NCBI GenBank assembly: GCA_033807695.1
Contig: CM066310.1
Location: forward strand, 310,001 to 374,000
Direction: 5' to 3'
Origin: Daedaleopsis sinensis
Taxonomy: Eukaryota > Basidiomycota > Agaricomycetes > Polyporales > Polyporaceae
DNA length: 64,000 nucleotides
Below the pieces are notes generated by a model. The model worked only from the letters and a program-made list of their open reading frames with translations, did not search any database and had not been told where the DNA came from. A program made the translations under genes and the position numbers. This document shows, piece after piece, positions 9,007 through 19,529 of this stretch; position 1 is the stretch's first letter; every line of letters starts with the position of its first letter.

Positions 9007-12000
9007 TCACCGCATAGCTGAGAAATCATCACGGGCATCATTGCACTCGTATCTAATATGGAAAAACCTCATAATTTCCTCCTGCCTGTCGGTGAACTGA
9101 TGAGCTCTGAATGCCTCATCCCATAGCATCTCAGCACTGTGTCGTAAGTCTGATCCTGATCTCCATGGCTTGAATAGTGTAAGCATTGTCATACAATATT
9201 CCTCTCTGCTGCCCTGATCTTTCCGTGGCAGTGGTCCCCCCACAAAGTTGGGCACAAATGAAACCTCTTCATTCTGCAAGCATACTTCATGACTACGACA
9301 CTGCGGGTGCTCAGCATGGAAAATAAAGTATGAAGGGGTCTTGGACTTTGGTGTTATCTCAGAGATATAATCTTTCTCAAGCACCTTAGCTGTGGTCGCG
9401 GTGGCTGTGGTAAGTAATAGTTCATCTTCAGATTCCTCTACCTCTGCTGGAAGGATCCGAGTGCTTCGCACCGGCTTGAGAGAAGATGACAGCAGCAGCT
9501 CATCCTCAGAATCTTCCTCTTCTTCTTGAGCTAGTGAAGGTCTGCCACCACCGCGTAAACTTGGATGTCTGCTAGTACTCTTCGAAGTGGATTCATAACC
9601 GCTATCATCATCCTCATCTACATGTGCATGCACTGGTGACTCATCAATGGTATAGTTGTTCTCGAACTCGTCGTCATCACTATCTTCAATCATCAACTTC
9701 TGAGGAATAGCAAACTTTCTCCGATGTTTGGGGATTGGTCTCTTAGAATACTTTCTTACCCAATCGTATACGCACACATTCTCATGCTCCAGCGGTCTAT
9801 ACATATAATCTAACACAGGAGAAATAGGCACAATACGAGTCTTTCCTTGAACTGCTTGTTCGTGATCCAAACCCAAAACTACAGTAGTCTTCCCGTCCTC
9901 CACAATATTTTTGGAATCATCCCATGCTCGCATTACCTCATAAACATAACCCCTCCAGAAGCAAGTTCTAAACTGGTGTCCCGTGTAGTGATCAGGGTGT
10001 TTTAGCAGGTACATAGCTGCCATAGGCCCTCCTATCTCGGATGCAGCAGTCAAGGCATTAACCATCTTAGTCATGATGGTACGTGCTTTGCTCTTATCAG
10101 CCTTTATATTTCCAACTATCTCTGGGTTGCGGTCGAATACATTTTGAATGGATTGAAACATAACGTGAGTTTTCAGCGGAGTCTTCGTAATGTAGTCAGC
10201 AACATATGCAATGACAGATTTGATGGCTGTTCCAGACATCAAACTGGTCACATCATGGTTGCACCGGAGAAGGTATGACACTGCAGGTGTGAATGTATTC
10301 AGCCATGCCTCGCCTTTTTTCAGTATTAATGCACCGGTCTCAGGGTCAACCTGAGTAGTAGGAAAGGTGTCTCGAGGAAATCTTGCTTTGCACACCTTTG
10401 TGATAGGGTCTGTACAGCCTCGATTATCCACCTCATTCATGCCACTATTTTTGGCTCCCTGCGGTACCTTGGAACCTTTGCTCCGTGACACGCAGCGATG
10501 TACATTAGACAAGTATAGAATCTCGTTGACTTCTTTGCAGTAGTTGCTCCACCAATTCTTATACTCAATACATTGGGTGCAATCGGGCTGCTCTTCTTCA
10601 TGAGAACACTTATCCGGAGGTGGTTGTGGTAAAGTCTCAGTAGGAGGGATGCGGAATGGATTTTTCTCATTAATCTCCTTCAGTTCAGCTGCAACTGTCT
10701 CCATATCACTGTCTAGGAACTCTCCTTTGTGAGCACTCTCAAGATACTCTACCATGGCTTTCTGGAAGTCTGAGCCGGGATCCATAATCTTATCTCTTAC
10801 TTCCTGTGGCGTTAAAGAGTTTTTAATCCATAGTAGCATATGAAGATGCAGTGTGAGTCGACCCTGTTGTTCTACAGTACCATAATATCCTGAAGTCTCT
10901 CCGTACAGTCCAGGACGGTCCAAACCCACACCTAGAACATGCTTTACAAATAAGTCGACCATTGCCTTGAAGAATCTAGCCCCTGCGACAGGATTATTTG
11001 CAATGAGGTTCATACATTCATCTTTATCACGGAATTTGGGGACAAATGTTTCATTGGTGTCCGCAAAGTAGAGAGCTAGTGGGTGCTTGACATCAGCTGG
11101 TGCAAATGTGATGAACCATGACGGCGCTCCAAGGTATGATACTAAGGACCATATCTCATTTCTCATGTACTTTTTACTTGTAATAGATCCCTGAACTTTG
11201 TAGTTCACATGGTCAAGATCATTAAGTATCTTGAAGCAAGCTTTCTCTTCGTCTGTTTCGGGCTTGACTGGACCACTCTTCAAGCGCTCCACAATCTCTG
11301 TCAGTGTCTGATGGCTTAGATTTGCGATACGGTCAGCAATCTCATTGAACTTGCTTTTGTCAGCTAGTAAGTAGCCTGCGGTAGTTGCTTTCTTAATCTG
11401 CTCATGATTAAGTGCAACCAAAGGGAATAGAGGCTCTAATTGGAACCGTTTATCATGATACATCAGCAACTGCTGTTTCCGCTTTTCCTCTGAAACAGTT
11501 TTATAACCCATTACATTACGAAGCCCTCCAAGTCCATAGGGAAAAAGCCAAGGAAACATTTGAGGATACAGTTGGGGATTGTCATAAATACTCTCTGGCT
11601 GCTCAGCTTGACCGATACCGAGAACTTTGCCACCTGACTTAAAGTACTCCACTGCACGAGCTGTAATCTCATGAGGACGGCTGTGTCCAAGTCTTTCAAG
11701 ATTACTACCAGTTAGACCATGCACAATAAATGGACAGTCACCCTTGTCAGTACCGTCATCCTCTTCAGTGTCATTGACTGCTGTGGACTCGGGATCTTTG
11801 TTAGACTCCATGCTCTGCGTATAGTTGACAATTACAGGTGGTTCATCCTCGGGATATTCATCAAGATTCTTATAAGAGATATCTAGATCAGTATAGTCAG
11901 AGTGATTTAATTTTAGCCACTCCAATGCACGTGCCACTTTGTTACGGCGTACCAACATGGGAGTGCGTCTAAACTCCTTCAGTGTTGGAACATTAGGTCC

Positions 12001-13662
12001 TATATATAAGAATGCCAATACTTGATCTAATTCATCTCTTGGTGGCGGCAATGCATCATAAATCTTGGGCATCGGAAGGGAGTGACTAACTACATTTGCC
12101 TTCATCTTAGACATTCCCGACACATGAACTTTTACTATGCATAAGTTATGCTTCACCCGTGAAATGATCATTTTCTCTGTCCAGCTGAGATCTTTCAACT
12201 CATCGGGAATCTCTCCAATCCATAGCCCATTTGCAAGAGCATCAATCGGTTTTTTCCCATTTTTTAGAGACTCCGAACAAGAAGGGCAAATATCACTACA
12301 TTCTGATACAAGAACCGGTCCTGGAATTGCGCGGATAGGCTCATTAATAGATTGCCTCTCAACTCTAGTGACAGGTTCATCAGAACATAACAACTCTCTG
12401 TCAAATGACATTGTCTCCATGTTGCACAGGCTGGCTTTTGGTGTCAATAAGCCACATACAGCACACGCTGACTCAAGGAAGTTAGACACTTGTAATCCAC
12501 TTGCAAAACCTGTGATTGTCTTGTGTAATAAATCTTGGTTGACGGGGTTGGGGGGAAATTGTGTGTTAGCAATAGGAGGTGATCCTTTCGGTGATGTATC
12601 TACAACTTGGTCTCTCCAGGTCCTTACCCTCTGCTTTGTTGTTTTGGCCTTATCAACAGGTGAGAACACTGCAAGAAATTGCGGGCATCCATGACATTGA
12701 TGGGTAATTAACCTTTGCATAATACGATCTCTTGATAATCGGCTGTTCACATCTGTTATGTTGTGACACATTGCAATATTGAGCATCTGCGGTTTGGTTA
12801 ACCTATAGCTCAGGATAGACAGGGGAATCTTTACTGCCACGTCATCGCATATGTCACCCTGCATGGTTGAGAGAATATACCGGGAGTAGATGTATGACTT
12901 TGAGCCTTGAAACACACCGCGTGTCACATGCGGCCTTAACTCAGTATCCTGCCACACTTTGGCTTGATTTCTTGATTTCGGTAATTGTGCTCCACCATAT
13001 AACTTGGCACAGGGAGTGTTGTCTATGTGAATACAAACAAGCTGCTTAGGAACATGTTGAGTTAAAAAGGACGAGGACAATAAACGGTGCATCTTGATCA
13101 GATAATCATGGGCCAGACAAATATTCTGAATGCACTGGAGGAAGGCAGACTTGACCGCAATGCGGACATTGTTAACCGCAAATAGGAAGCTAGTATTCAA
13201 GTCCATGTATGCATATGGATTGCAATATACAGCCATCACCAACTTAATGGCAATCGTTCCATGGTGGATAAAAGAGTAGCTTGCAATGAGGGTGCTCTCG
13301 AAAACCCTGCCCTCAGCGGGCACAGAACTTGTCAAGAGGGTGTCTGTCATAACCCTGCCCATGTTGGGCACAGAACTTGTCACAAAGGTGTCTGTCACAA
13401 CCTTGTTCAGTATGGATGAATTATCATAGCTAGGTGCATAGAGCGACAGTGTAGAGTGTGGTAGAGTATCCAACGCTGTGCCTAGATGTATATCATAAGT
13501 TATCCTGCTCATTAACAGGGACTTGAGAGAACACGTACCTCTCATTTGATTGCTAATAGTTTCATCAGTAACAGCGACTGGTATCACGTTGGTTGTGAGT
13601 AATACACTTATACTCCATCCATAAAGGAGAAGAATATATGACCATAGAGGTGGACGTGGCAT
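9007..13662 (-). pseudogene. Helitron Rep/helicase, truncated before the helicase
   Basis: A 1551-codon open frame starts at the ATG at 13662. Residues about 430-640 (CPSCSESL, then LANGLWIG, then IISRVKHN) match the DUF6570-type domain of basidiomycete Helitron proteins. The HUH endonuclease motif LTLHLHMLLW is near residue 937 and the catalytic tyrosine motif YVADYITK near residue 1156. Acidic Ser-rich linkers follow, and the frame ends at 9007 in a short tail right where the gypsy element begins, so the Pif1-like helicase half is missing. Rep nicks and re-joins DNA during rolling-circle transposition; without the helicase this copy should not be autonomous. No internal stop was seen, so the loss is recent or this part is still under constraint. 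The first 25 residues are oddly hydrophobic. Confidence 0.85.
13318..13413. repeat. In-frame 48-bp tandem repeat in the Helitron ORF
   Basis: Two copies of a 48-bp unit begin with GGGCACAGAACTTGTCA at 13318 and 13366, with a partial third on each side. Forty-eight bases is 16 codons, so the repeat keeps the frame and encodes repeated TDTxxTSSVPxxGRV units near the N-terminus of the Rep protein. It probably arose by replication slippage. Confidence 0.8.
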
Positions 13663-14132
13663 TTTGTCACAGAGTGCAGCTTGAAGACAGGATTGACAGA
13701 TCTAGAGGGAAAGGTTCAACGACAGGAGTTGTGCTACCAGCGTCTACAAAGTTGAACATACCATCACGTGCCTCTGACAGTTGTCCCATCACGTGATACT
13801 TCTGCCCCACAGAGATATCGTTCAGGAGTCAGCGACACAAGAGAGTCAAAGAAAAGCTGCTGATGACAGCCTCCGCTGTCTCCTCACGCTCTTTCTCAAA
13901 CAAGTGAATCACACTGGGAAGCTTGTCAACGACGCTGATATCATTACTAGACTGGGCAACTACACGACACTGAGCTACTTAGAATGCAGAAATACCAGGG
14001 ATGCAATCTGTTGAAGACGCTACCGAACATTAATGCTCTGAGGAAGAGCAGGATGAAGAGAAATACCATGTGAGGATGCAAAACAAGGGCAAGTGGAATG
14101 GAGGGTGGGGGGGAGGGGATAGTAAAAAGTCT
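13663..14132. other. Spacer upstream of Helitron ORF
   Basis: 470 bp between the Helitron start and the end of the next minus-strand gene. Two CACGTG-type boxes lie about 30 bp apart near 13764 and 13790 (ATCACGTGCC and ATCACGTGAT), which may be promoter elements for the minus-strand Helitron ORF. A Helitron 5' end (TC) should lie here but its short consensus cannot be assigned by eye. A 77-residue plus-strand ORF here (13781-14014) has no supporting feature. Confidence 0.4.
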
Positions 14133-17100
14133 TTAGACACCAGAAGCAATAGAGACAGCGCCATAGAGGTTCAGGCTAAGACCATGAACAGCGTCGGGGT
14201 GGATGTTCTTAGAAGCAGGGAAAGTAGCGGCACTATAATAAACCAGCGCGACTTCCCCAAACTCCAACTCACGCTTCAGACGGGGGCAGGGATGCCACTG
14301 TGTCATGAGAGAACATATCCTTGGGGTTACGACCCTGCTTAAAGAGGTGTCTAGCATCCCACAAGGGGACTAAAGTACAATATTAGAATATATAGGAGTG
14401 CTTGAAATCAAAATGAATGACTCACTGTCATCGGTGATCTGCCAGGTTGTCTTGTCCCTCATCTCGATGAGGGAGCGTGCAGGCAACGAGGCAGGGGCAG
14501 TGCGACCCTTCTTCGGGGTGGCAGCGCCCATACCAGGAAGAAGGCGGGCTAGTAGTATAAGTTTAAGACATTAGATGTATAAATCGTTGGTGAATGAATC
14601 ACGTACCATTGCCAGCAGTAGTAGCAGTGCTACTTGGGAAGGTACGGAAGGATAAGCCATTGATCCTGCCGCTGCCATCAACCATCTGAACACCAAAGGT
14701 CGGCACTCCCAAGCAGTTGCTCCCAAGCACATGAGCCAAAAAACCCAACATGTGCTCGTTCTCGCCACAAAGAGGACTGAGCAAGATCTGCTTAGCCTTC
14801 TTCTGGGCAAAAGGAGCCGGAGTGATGACGTTGCAGCCCAGTACTACCCCAACGGTGCACAAAATGGCACGGTGAGGGCCAATAGGGGAGGAAATTGAGA
14901 CAACTGGGTAGGATGAGCCCGTCGTGGAGTAGACATGAGCTGTAGCAAGCTCAGGAGATGCACGAGCAGGGTTCAACACTCCCGGATGGCCCATGGGGCC
15001 CCCATGTGCATGAAGAATAAGCTTCATTAGAGCACTGAATGTGCAGTTAGACATGTTCAAGAATCAGCAGTAAGTATACATACGTACTCCTTATCCACAG
15101 AGTAGCCTGGCTGATCAATGATCCCCTCTGACAGCAGAATTGTCATCAGAGGGTATGCTCCCGAATCAGGATAATGGTCCCTGTCAAGGTACATTAGCAA
15201 TAGAAAAGTGACAGACGACAGCAGCATGCTTACTTCAAGGATGGGAGGAAAGCATATGTGTCCTTCAACAGCACATCAGTAGCGTCATCGTCCTCCAAAT
15301 CGACACCGGGACCATAGCCAATGGCATGCTGAGTTGGAATATGTCCTGCAGAATCAGTCGAGGCGACTGGGGTATCTGATCTGATATGAGTTATGAACAA
15401 GATGCTAGAGAAAGAGAGTAACCTGTGTTCATGATATTCTCCTCATCGTCATCATGGTCCACCTCCATGTCCCACACCGGAGAACTAGGCCTGGTAATAG
15501 GCTCCTCAACCGGAGATGTGTCTGGAATCTCAACGGTTTCCCTGTGACAATCATCAATACATTACTAGAGGAGTACAGACATCTCACTTACTTGGAGATG
15601 CGAACACGACGAGGAGAGCGGGGATCATTCTTGACCTGTATGTCATGTCTGCAGATGTCGTAGAGAATGTTAGGGTCATAGTAACTTAAAATGTTGATGT
15701 TGAATGCGTACTTAGGGATCTTCTCCTGCTTGATGTCGTCGAGCCTATAGCACACATGTTAAAGAAGGGCGACACACATTTATATTAAAAGGAACATACA
15801 CTTGATGCAACTGGTCAAAGTTCTCGGTAGAAGACATGTCCTTACGGAAAAGAGCGGTCTGGGTACGATAACTGGAGAGAGTGTGAGGATAGGAATGAGG
15901 GAAGTATGACGGAACTAGTACGTTTCAGAATCAACCTCTGTCGGGTTGAAGACCTCCTCTGCGGAGCTAAGAAATACATGAGTATACTGTTATAGCAGCA
16001 GAAGAGCACAATAAACTTACTCAGGGACCTTGCCACGAGCTCGGACCTTGGCAGGGGTGACCTTGCGTGCAGTAGTCTTTGTAGTGTTCTTGGGAGTGGA
16101 AGCTTTGGCCTTTCCAGTTGCCTTGGTGCTTGGGGTCAACTTAGAAGGTGCCTTCAGAGCAGGAGGTAAAGTAACCTCCGTGGGAGCACGTGCCACGTTG
16201 CGACGAGGGAGAGGAGGTGCAGCTTTCTTTGGAGCAGAAGTGGGAACTTCAACAACATCCCAGTCCTCATCAGCATCCTCGTTGGCCTTGTTGGCGGTGG
16301 CCACCTGAGCCTTGCTATATTAGATAACCGGTCAGGTGTTGTCTAAAGAGTGCGAGTATCGAACACTTACCCATTAGCAGTGCGTGTCTTCTTCATAGGG
16401 CTCTCCCTATTGAATAGTCAGCATAGACCACACGGTAGTGAACTAAACACATACTCTTCTTGATCATCGGAGTCATCTTCCTTGACCCGCTTGTTCGATG
16501 GGGTGCGGCGGAAGACAGTACTGTTGCCTTTGCCACGAGAGGGAGTAGTGACCCCCGCCTTCACAGGAGTGGGAGCACCGCTGCTCTTGCTACAAAGCCA
16601 CAGTTAGGGTACAGAGAGACAAGAATATGAATAAATGAAAGACGTACACAGGTGATGGACTGCCAGGACTGATGGTCTCCATGTCATCCGCCTTCCGACC
16701 ACGGCTGGAATAGGATGTCACATCAAGGATGTGAACAACATGTAACATGATCTAGTACATACCGTGTAGCCTTCGGAGTTCTTTCGACTTGAGGACGGGT
16801 ATCTGGCTCATCGTCCTCAGATGGCATGACGGTATCAGAGGACTCATCGTTCTGAGTAGCAGAGTCGCCATCCTCGCTCATTTCCTCATCACTAGAGGAT
16901 GCTGTAGGAATTGTCAAGAGAACAAGAGATGATAGAAAACACACCTTTCAATGTTATGAGAGGTCATCAGCTCAGAATTCTCATCGTCATCCGCAGCATC
17001 ATCGGCCTTCAGATCATTGTCATCATCGTCAGCCTCTTCGGCCTCAGAATCCACCAAGTCTGGGCTGAAAGTCCTACGTCAACAATGAATAGTAGCTGAA

Positions 17101-17433
17101 AGTAGTAGTGAACGTACGTTTTGACTGTAGCCTTGCCCCGGGGGCGGCGACCACCAGTAGACATGCTACAAGAATCCGTAGTGTTGAGACAAACTTAAAC
17201 ACGAGGACATCAACTTGAAATAACTTACCGAGGAACGCGGGTCGCCTTCTCGGCTGGCTTTGCAGGGGTAGGTTTGGCAGGAGCTTTGCGGGTCCCGGCC
17301 ACAGTACGGGCAGCAGTAGCACCCTTGGCCCTGAGACGGGTTAGCACATAACATCAAGGAAGAGCATGACGACCACCTACTTTGCAGCCTGGGCAGCAGT
17401 AGAGTTTGAAGCAGCAGCACGACGAGGGGCCAT
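14133..17433 (-). CDS. Intron-rich chromatin-like protein, unknown family; frameshift near the C-terminus
   Basis: Starts at the ATG at 17433 (MAPRRAAASNST) and can be spliced through about 14 short introns to 14133. The N-terminal half is alternately basic (Lys/Pro/Ala, histone-tail or AT-hook-like, e.g. GGRRPRGKATVK) and acidic (EAEEADDDDND, SDEEMSEDGD), with Ser-Pro sites. A folded C-terminal half begins at about 15330 (GYGPGVDLEDDDATDVLL) and includes ALMKLILHAHGGPMG, a Pro/Gly-rich central part, PLWDARHLF and a hydrophobic end (GEVALVYYSAATFP). I recall similar PLYD-type C-termini in unnamed Agaricomycete proteins but no function. At 14269-14276 a TGA interrupts the frame and the conserved end continues in the +1 phase, so this copy has a one-base indel costing roughly 50 residues. 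It is divergent from the gene at 18254. Confidence 0.6.
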
Positions 17434-18253
17434 GATGAGTCGAGGATGGAGAGTTGGGTAAAGGGATGGATGAATAGAAAGCTGAACAAGGGGGGATGTA
17501 GCTATAGGATGTATACTGAGATGGAGCGAGAAGGTGAGAGTTGAAGACACGAAAGACTTGGGGGTTTGGGGCACGACGTGGGTACTATATATCCTTCGGT
17601 TAGATGATGTTTGCCTCTTTGTTTGCTCCCCAAAAGTTCTGATAGAAGTCCGTGGATCAGACTGGGGCAAAACATGAGGCTTCAAGGTGACCAACAAGCG
17701 GACTGGGTGTGGAGGATATGATAGGTGTCGGTAATTGCTGCGAAGTGTTCCTGGTTTTTGCTTCCCCTTAGAAACGAATACCATGTTCTTTGCAGTAGTA
17801 CCTCAAGTTGTGAGCTTCCTCTGAGAGCAGACCAGATAGCATGTGCATCGATGCCCTATGGGAATCTATGCTGGCAGTGAAAGAAGACAGTTAAGGAACC
17901 TGAACAGTGTCCTAGCATATTTGAGTGTATTACCCGAGCTCGGGTAAATAACCGCTATGGTGCATATCATCTGTCGCCTAGTAGCCAGGCATGCATGAAA
18001 CAGTTCTGACATATGCAGCATTTGATACAGTCGGGACCCGGGAGGAAGGCCGAGTCACCAGACACGTATACCAAGGTCTCTGAACGACAGAGTTGCTCAC
18101 TTCCCCTGGGTAGTCCAGCCAAACACCATTGCAGACGATGTCGTATCTTTCTCAGCTCCGTCAAAATGTTACCAAGTACTGTAAGTAATAACAATCAGTC
18201 ATCTTGTATGAACTGGTGCTCAGTGACATACAGGTGAGATACTTGACAAGCAC
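17434..18253. promoter_or_regulatory. Divergent intergenic region between two module genes
   Basis: About 820 bp separate the start of the minus-strand gene at 17433 from the start of the plus-strand gene at 18254, so both promoters should be here. A TATA-like TACTATATATCC lies near 17583. A short palindrome CCGAGCTCGGG is at about 17935. No coding sequence is convincing. Confidence 0.45.
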
Positions 18254-19438
18254 ATGGCAGCACAACTACACAGCCCCCGTCCTTGTGAACAGCTCACTGG
18301 TATCAACGAGGTATGTGCTTAACATATCAAGTGTTATGTGACATGACTCTGAAAATGCCAACATTGTAGACGAACCACCCTTCAGCTATAGCAGAGCTGT
18401 GTGATCACAACTCTGGTCGGACACTTCTTTTCACGTACCGGCGGGAGTCAAAAGAGGAGGAACTTGAGGAGGTCATAGTGAAGGTGCAGGGATATCTTGT
18501 TGACTACAAGCTCCCCCCGGTGCATCAAACTGAGTGAGTAACCTCTGTCATTGCATGCTGGCATCCATATCCAACCAATTCTATGGTCAGCATCCCCCAC
18601 AACATCAATCGCATCATCGACATGAAGCAATCCGTCACTTTAACTGGTCTGAGTGGAGGGCACTTTGACAATGCCGTCAGCGGAGTTGGGACCATCTATC
18701 AGATGTTCAAGGCCGAACTTCAGCGTCGGGGATTCCAGCTCCGTTCTTGGAGCCCGAGCAGAGATGGTCAACATCTGGCTCTCGTTTTTGCCAATCGCTA
18801 CTTCACCCCTGCAAAGGAAGCCAGTGGCGAGCAATTTATTGAACTTGGTGATGTCATAGACCCCTTGAATATCCTCCGACCACTCCTTCGCACTGAGATG
18901 CACATTCAAGAGAATGTGGTAGAGTTTTGGCAACAAGAAGAGAACTCATATAACGGTCGGTAAGTACAACTACGTTTCACAAACCCCAGTCATATATGCA
19001 TGAAACTCAATCAATATCACATTAGTGCCATGTTCTCTCGCATCAAACCAGAGCTTTTCTACCATAGCAACATGGTCGAGGTTCAGGTTGCATTCCAGGC
19101 TGTTCGCGTCGGACGTCGTGAATATGTCTTCCTACCCAAGCTACGTGCAGTGTGTTTGTTGAACCGTCTCGCTGAACGTGTAAGTCATCCCTGTCCAGGA
19201 ATGTATCACATACTAATCAGATCTGTAGGAACATAACGCAGCAGTTATTCGTGCACTTAGCTCCAAAGTCGTGTCGCCTCTCAAGAAGATCAAGAGAAGA
19301 GTTGGTTATCGTGACGATGTTACAAGTGACAATGAGGATGAAGATGGAGAGGCTGCACCTCAGAATAAGCTGAAACGGCTTTGTATCGGTAGTGGTGGAG
19401 GTACTAGTGACGGTGATCATGATCATCCTATGATTTGA
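18254..19438 (+). CDS. Unknown Agaricomycete protein with GDIVE-like C-terminal domain
   Basis: Five exons splice cleanly: 18254-18310, 18370-18533, 18591-18959, 19026-19179 and 19229-19438, all GT-AG with matching phases, giving about 317 residues. The N-terminal part carries an acidic-basic helix (RRESKEEELEEVIVKV). The middle has GGHFDNAVSGVGTIYQMF and RSWSPSRDGQHLALVFANRYF, which read like a strongly conserved core. The C-terminal part, RIKPELFYHSNMVEVQVAFQ, resembles the I.P.LF..GDIVE.Q motif I recall from large families of unnamed Agaricomycete proteins. The end is acidic then basic. The frame is intact. Function is unknown; its place between the chromatin-like gene and the TET-like gene suggests a shared element or process. 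The 3' end is tail-to-tail with the TET-like gene (92 bp apart). Confidence 0.75.
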
Positions 19439-19529
19439 TAGTACAAGGCTCACAACATCATCTACCATTGCTAAGAACCCATACATCGTACACTACAACA
19501 TGAATAATACAACATATATGTGTCTACTG

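Larger units (their letters stand above)
1095..9018 (-). mobile_element. Ty3/gypsy LTR retrotransposon, incomplete or diverged
   Basis: Read on the minus strand the order is gag with a CCHC zinc knuckle, an aspartic protease, reverse transcriptase, RNase H and integrase; the order RT-RH-IN defines Ty3/gypsy. The right boundary is placed at about 9005-9018, where the GC-rich element meets the AT-richer Helitron frame. Two features point to an old copy: gag is broken by a frameshift at about 6485, and no long direct repeat (LTR pair) was found between 574-1090 and 8000-9018 by eye. Pol itself is uninterrupted, so the copy is not ancient. No chromodomain was recognised at the pol C-terminus. Confidence 0.85.

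Noticed and set aside
574..9018. LTR pair of the gypsy element
   Set aside because: I compared the purine-tract side (950-1090) with 8000-9018 by eye and found no shared block of more than a few bases; I did not call LTRs without a match.
9007..13662. Signal peptide at the Helitron ORF N-terminus
   Set aside because: The first 25 residues are hydrophobic, but the protein is a DNA nuclease and the true start may be elsewhere; a secretion role is not credible.
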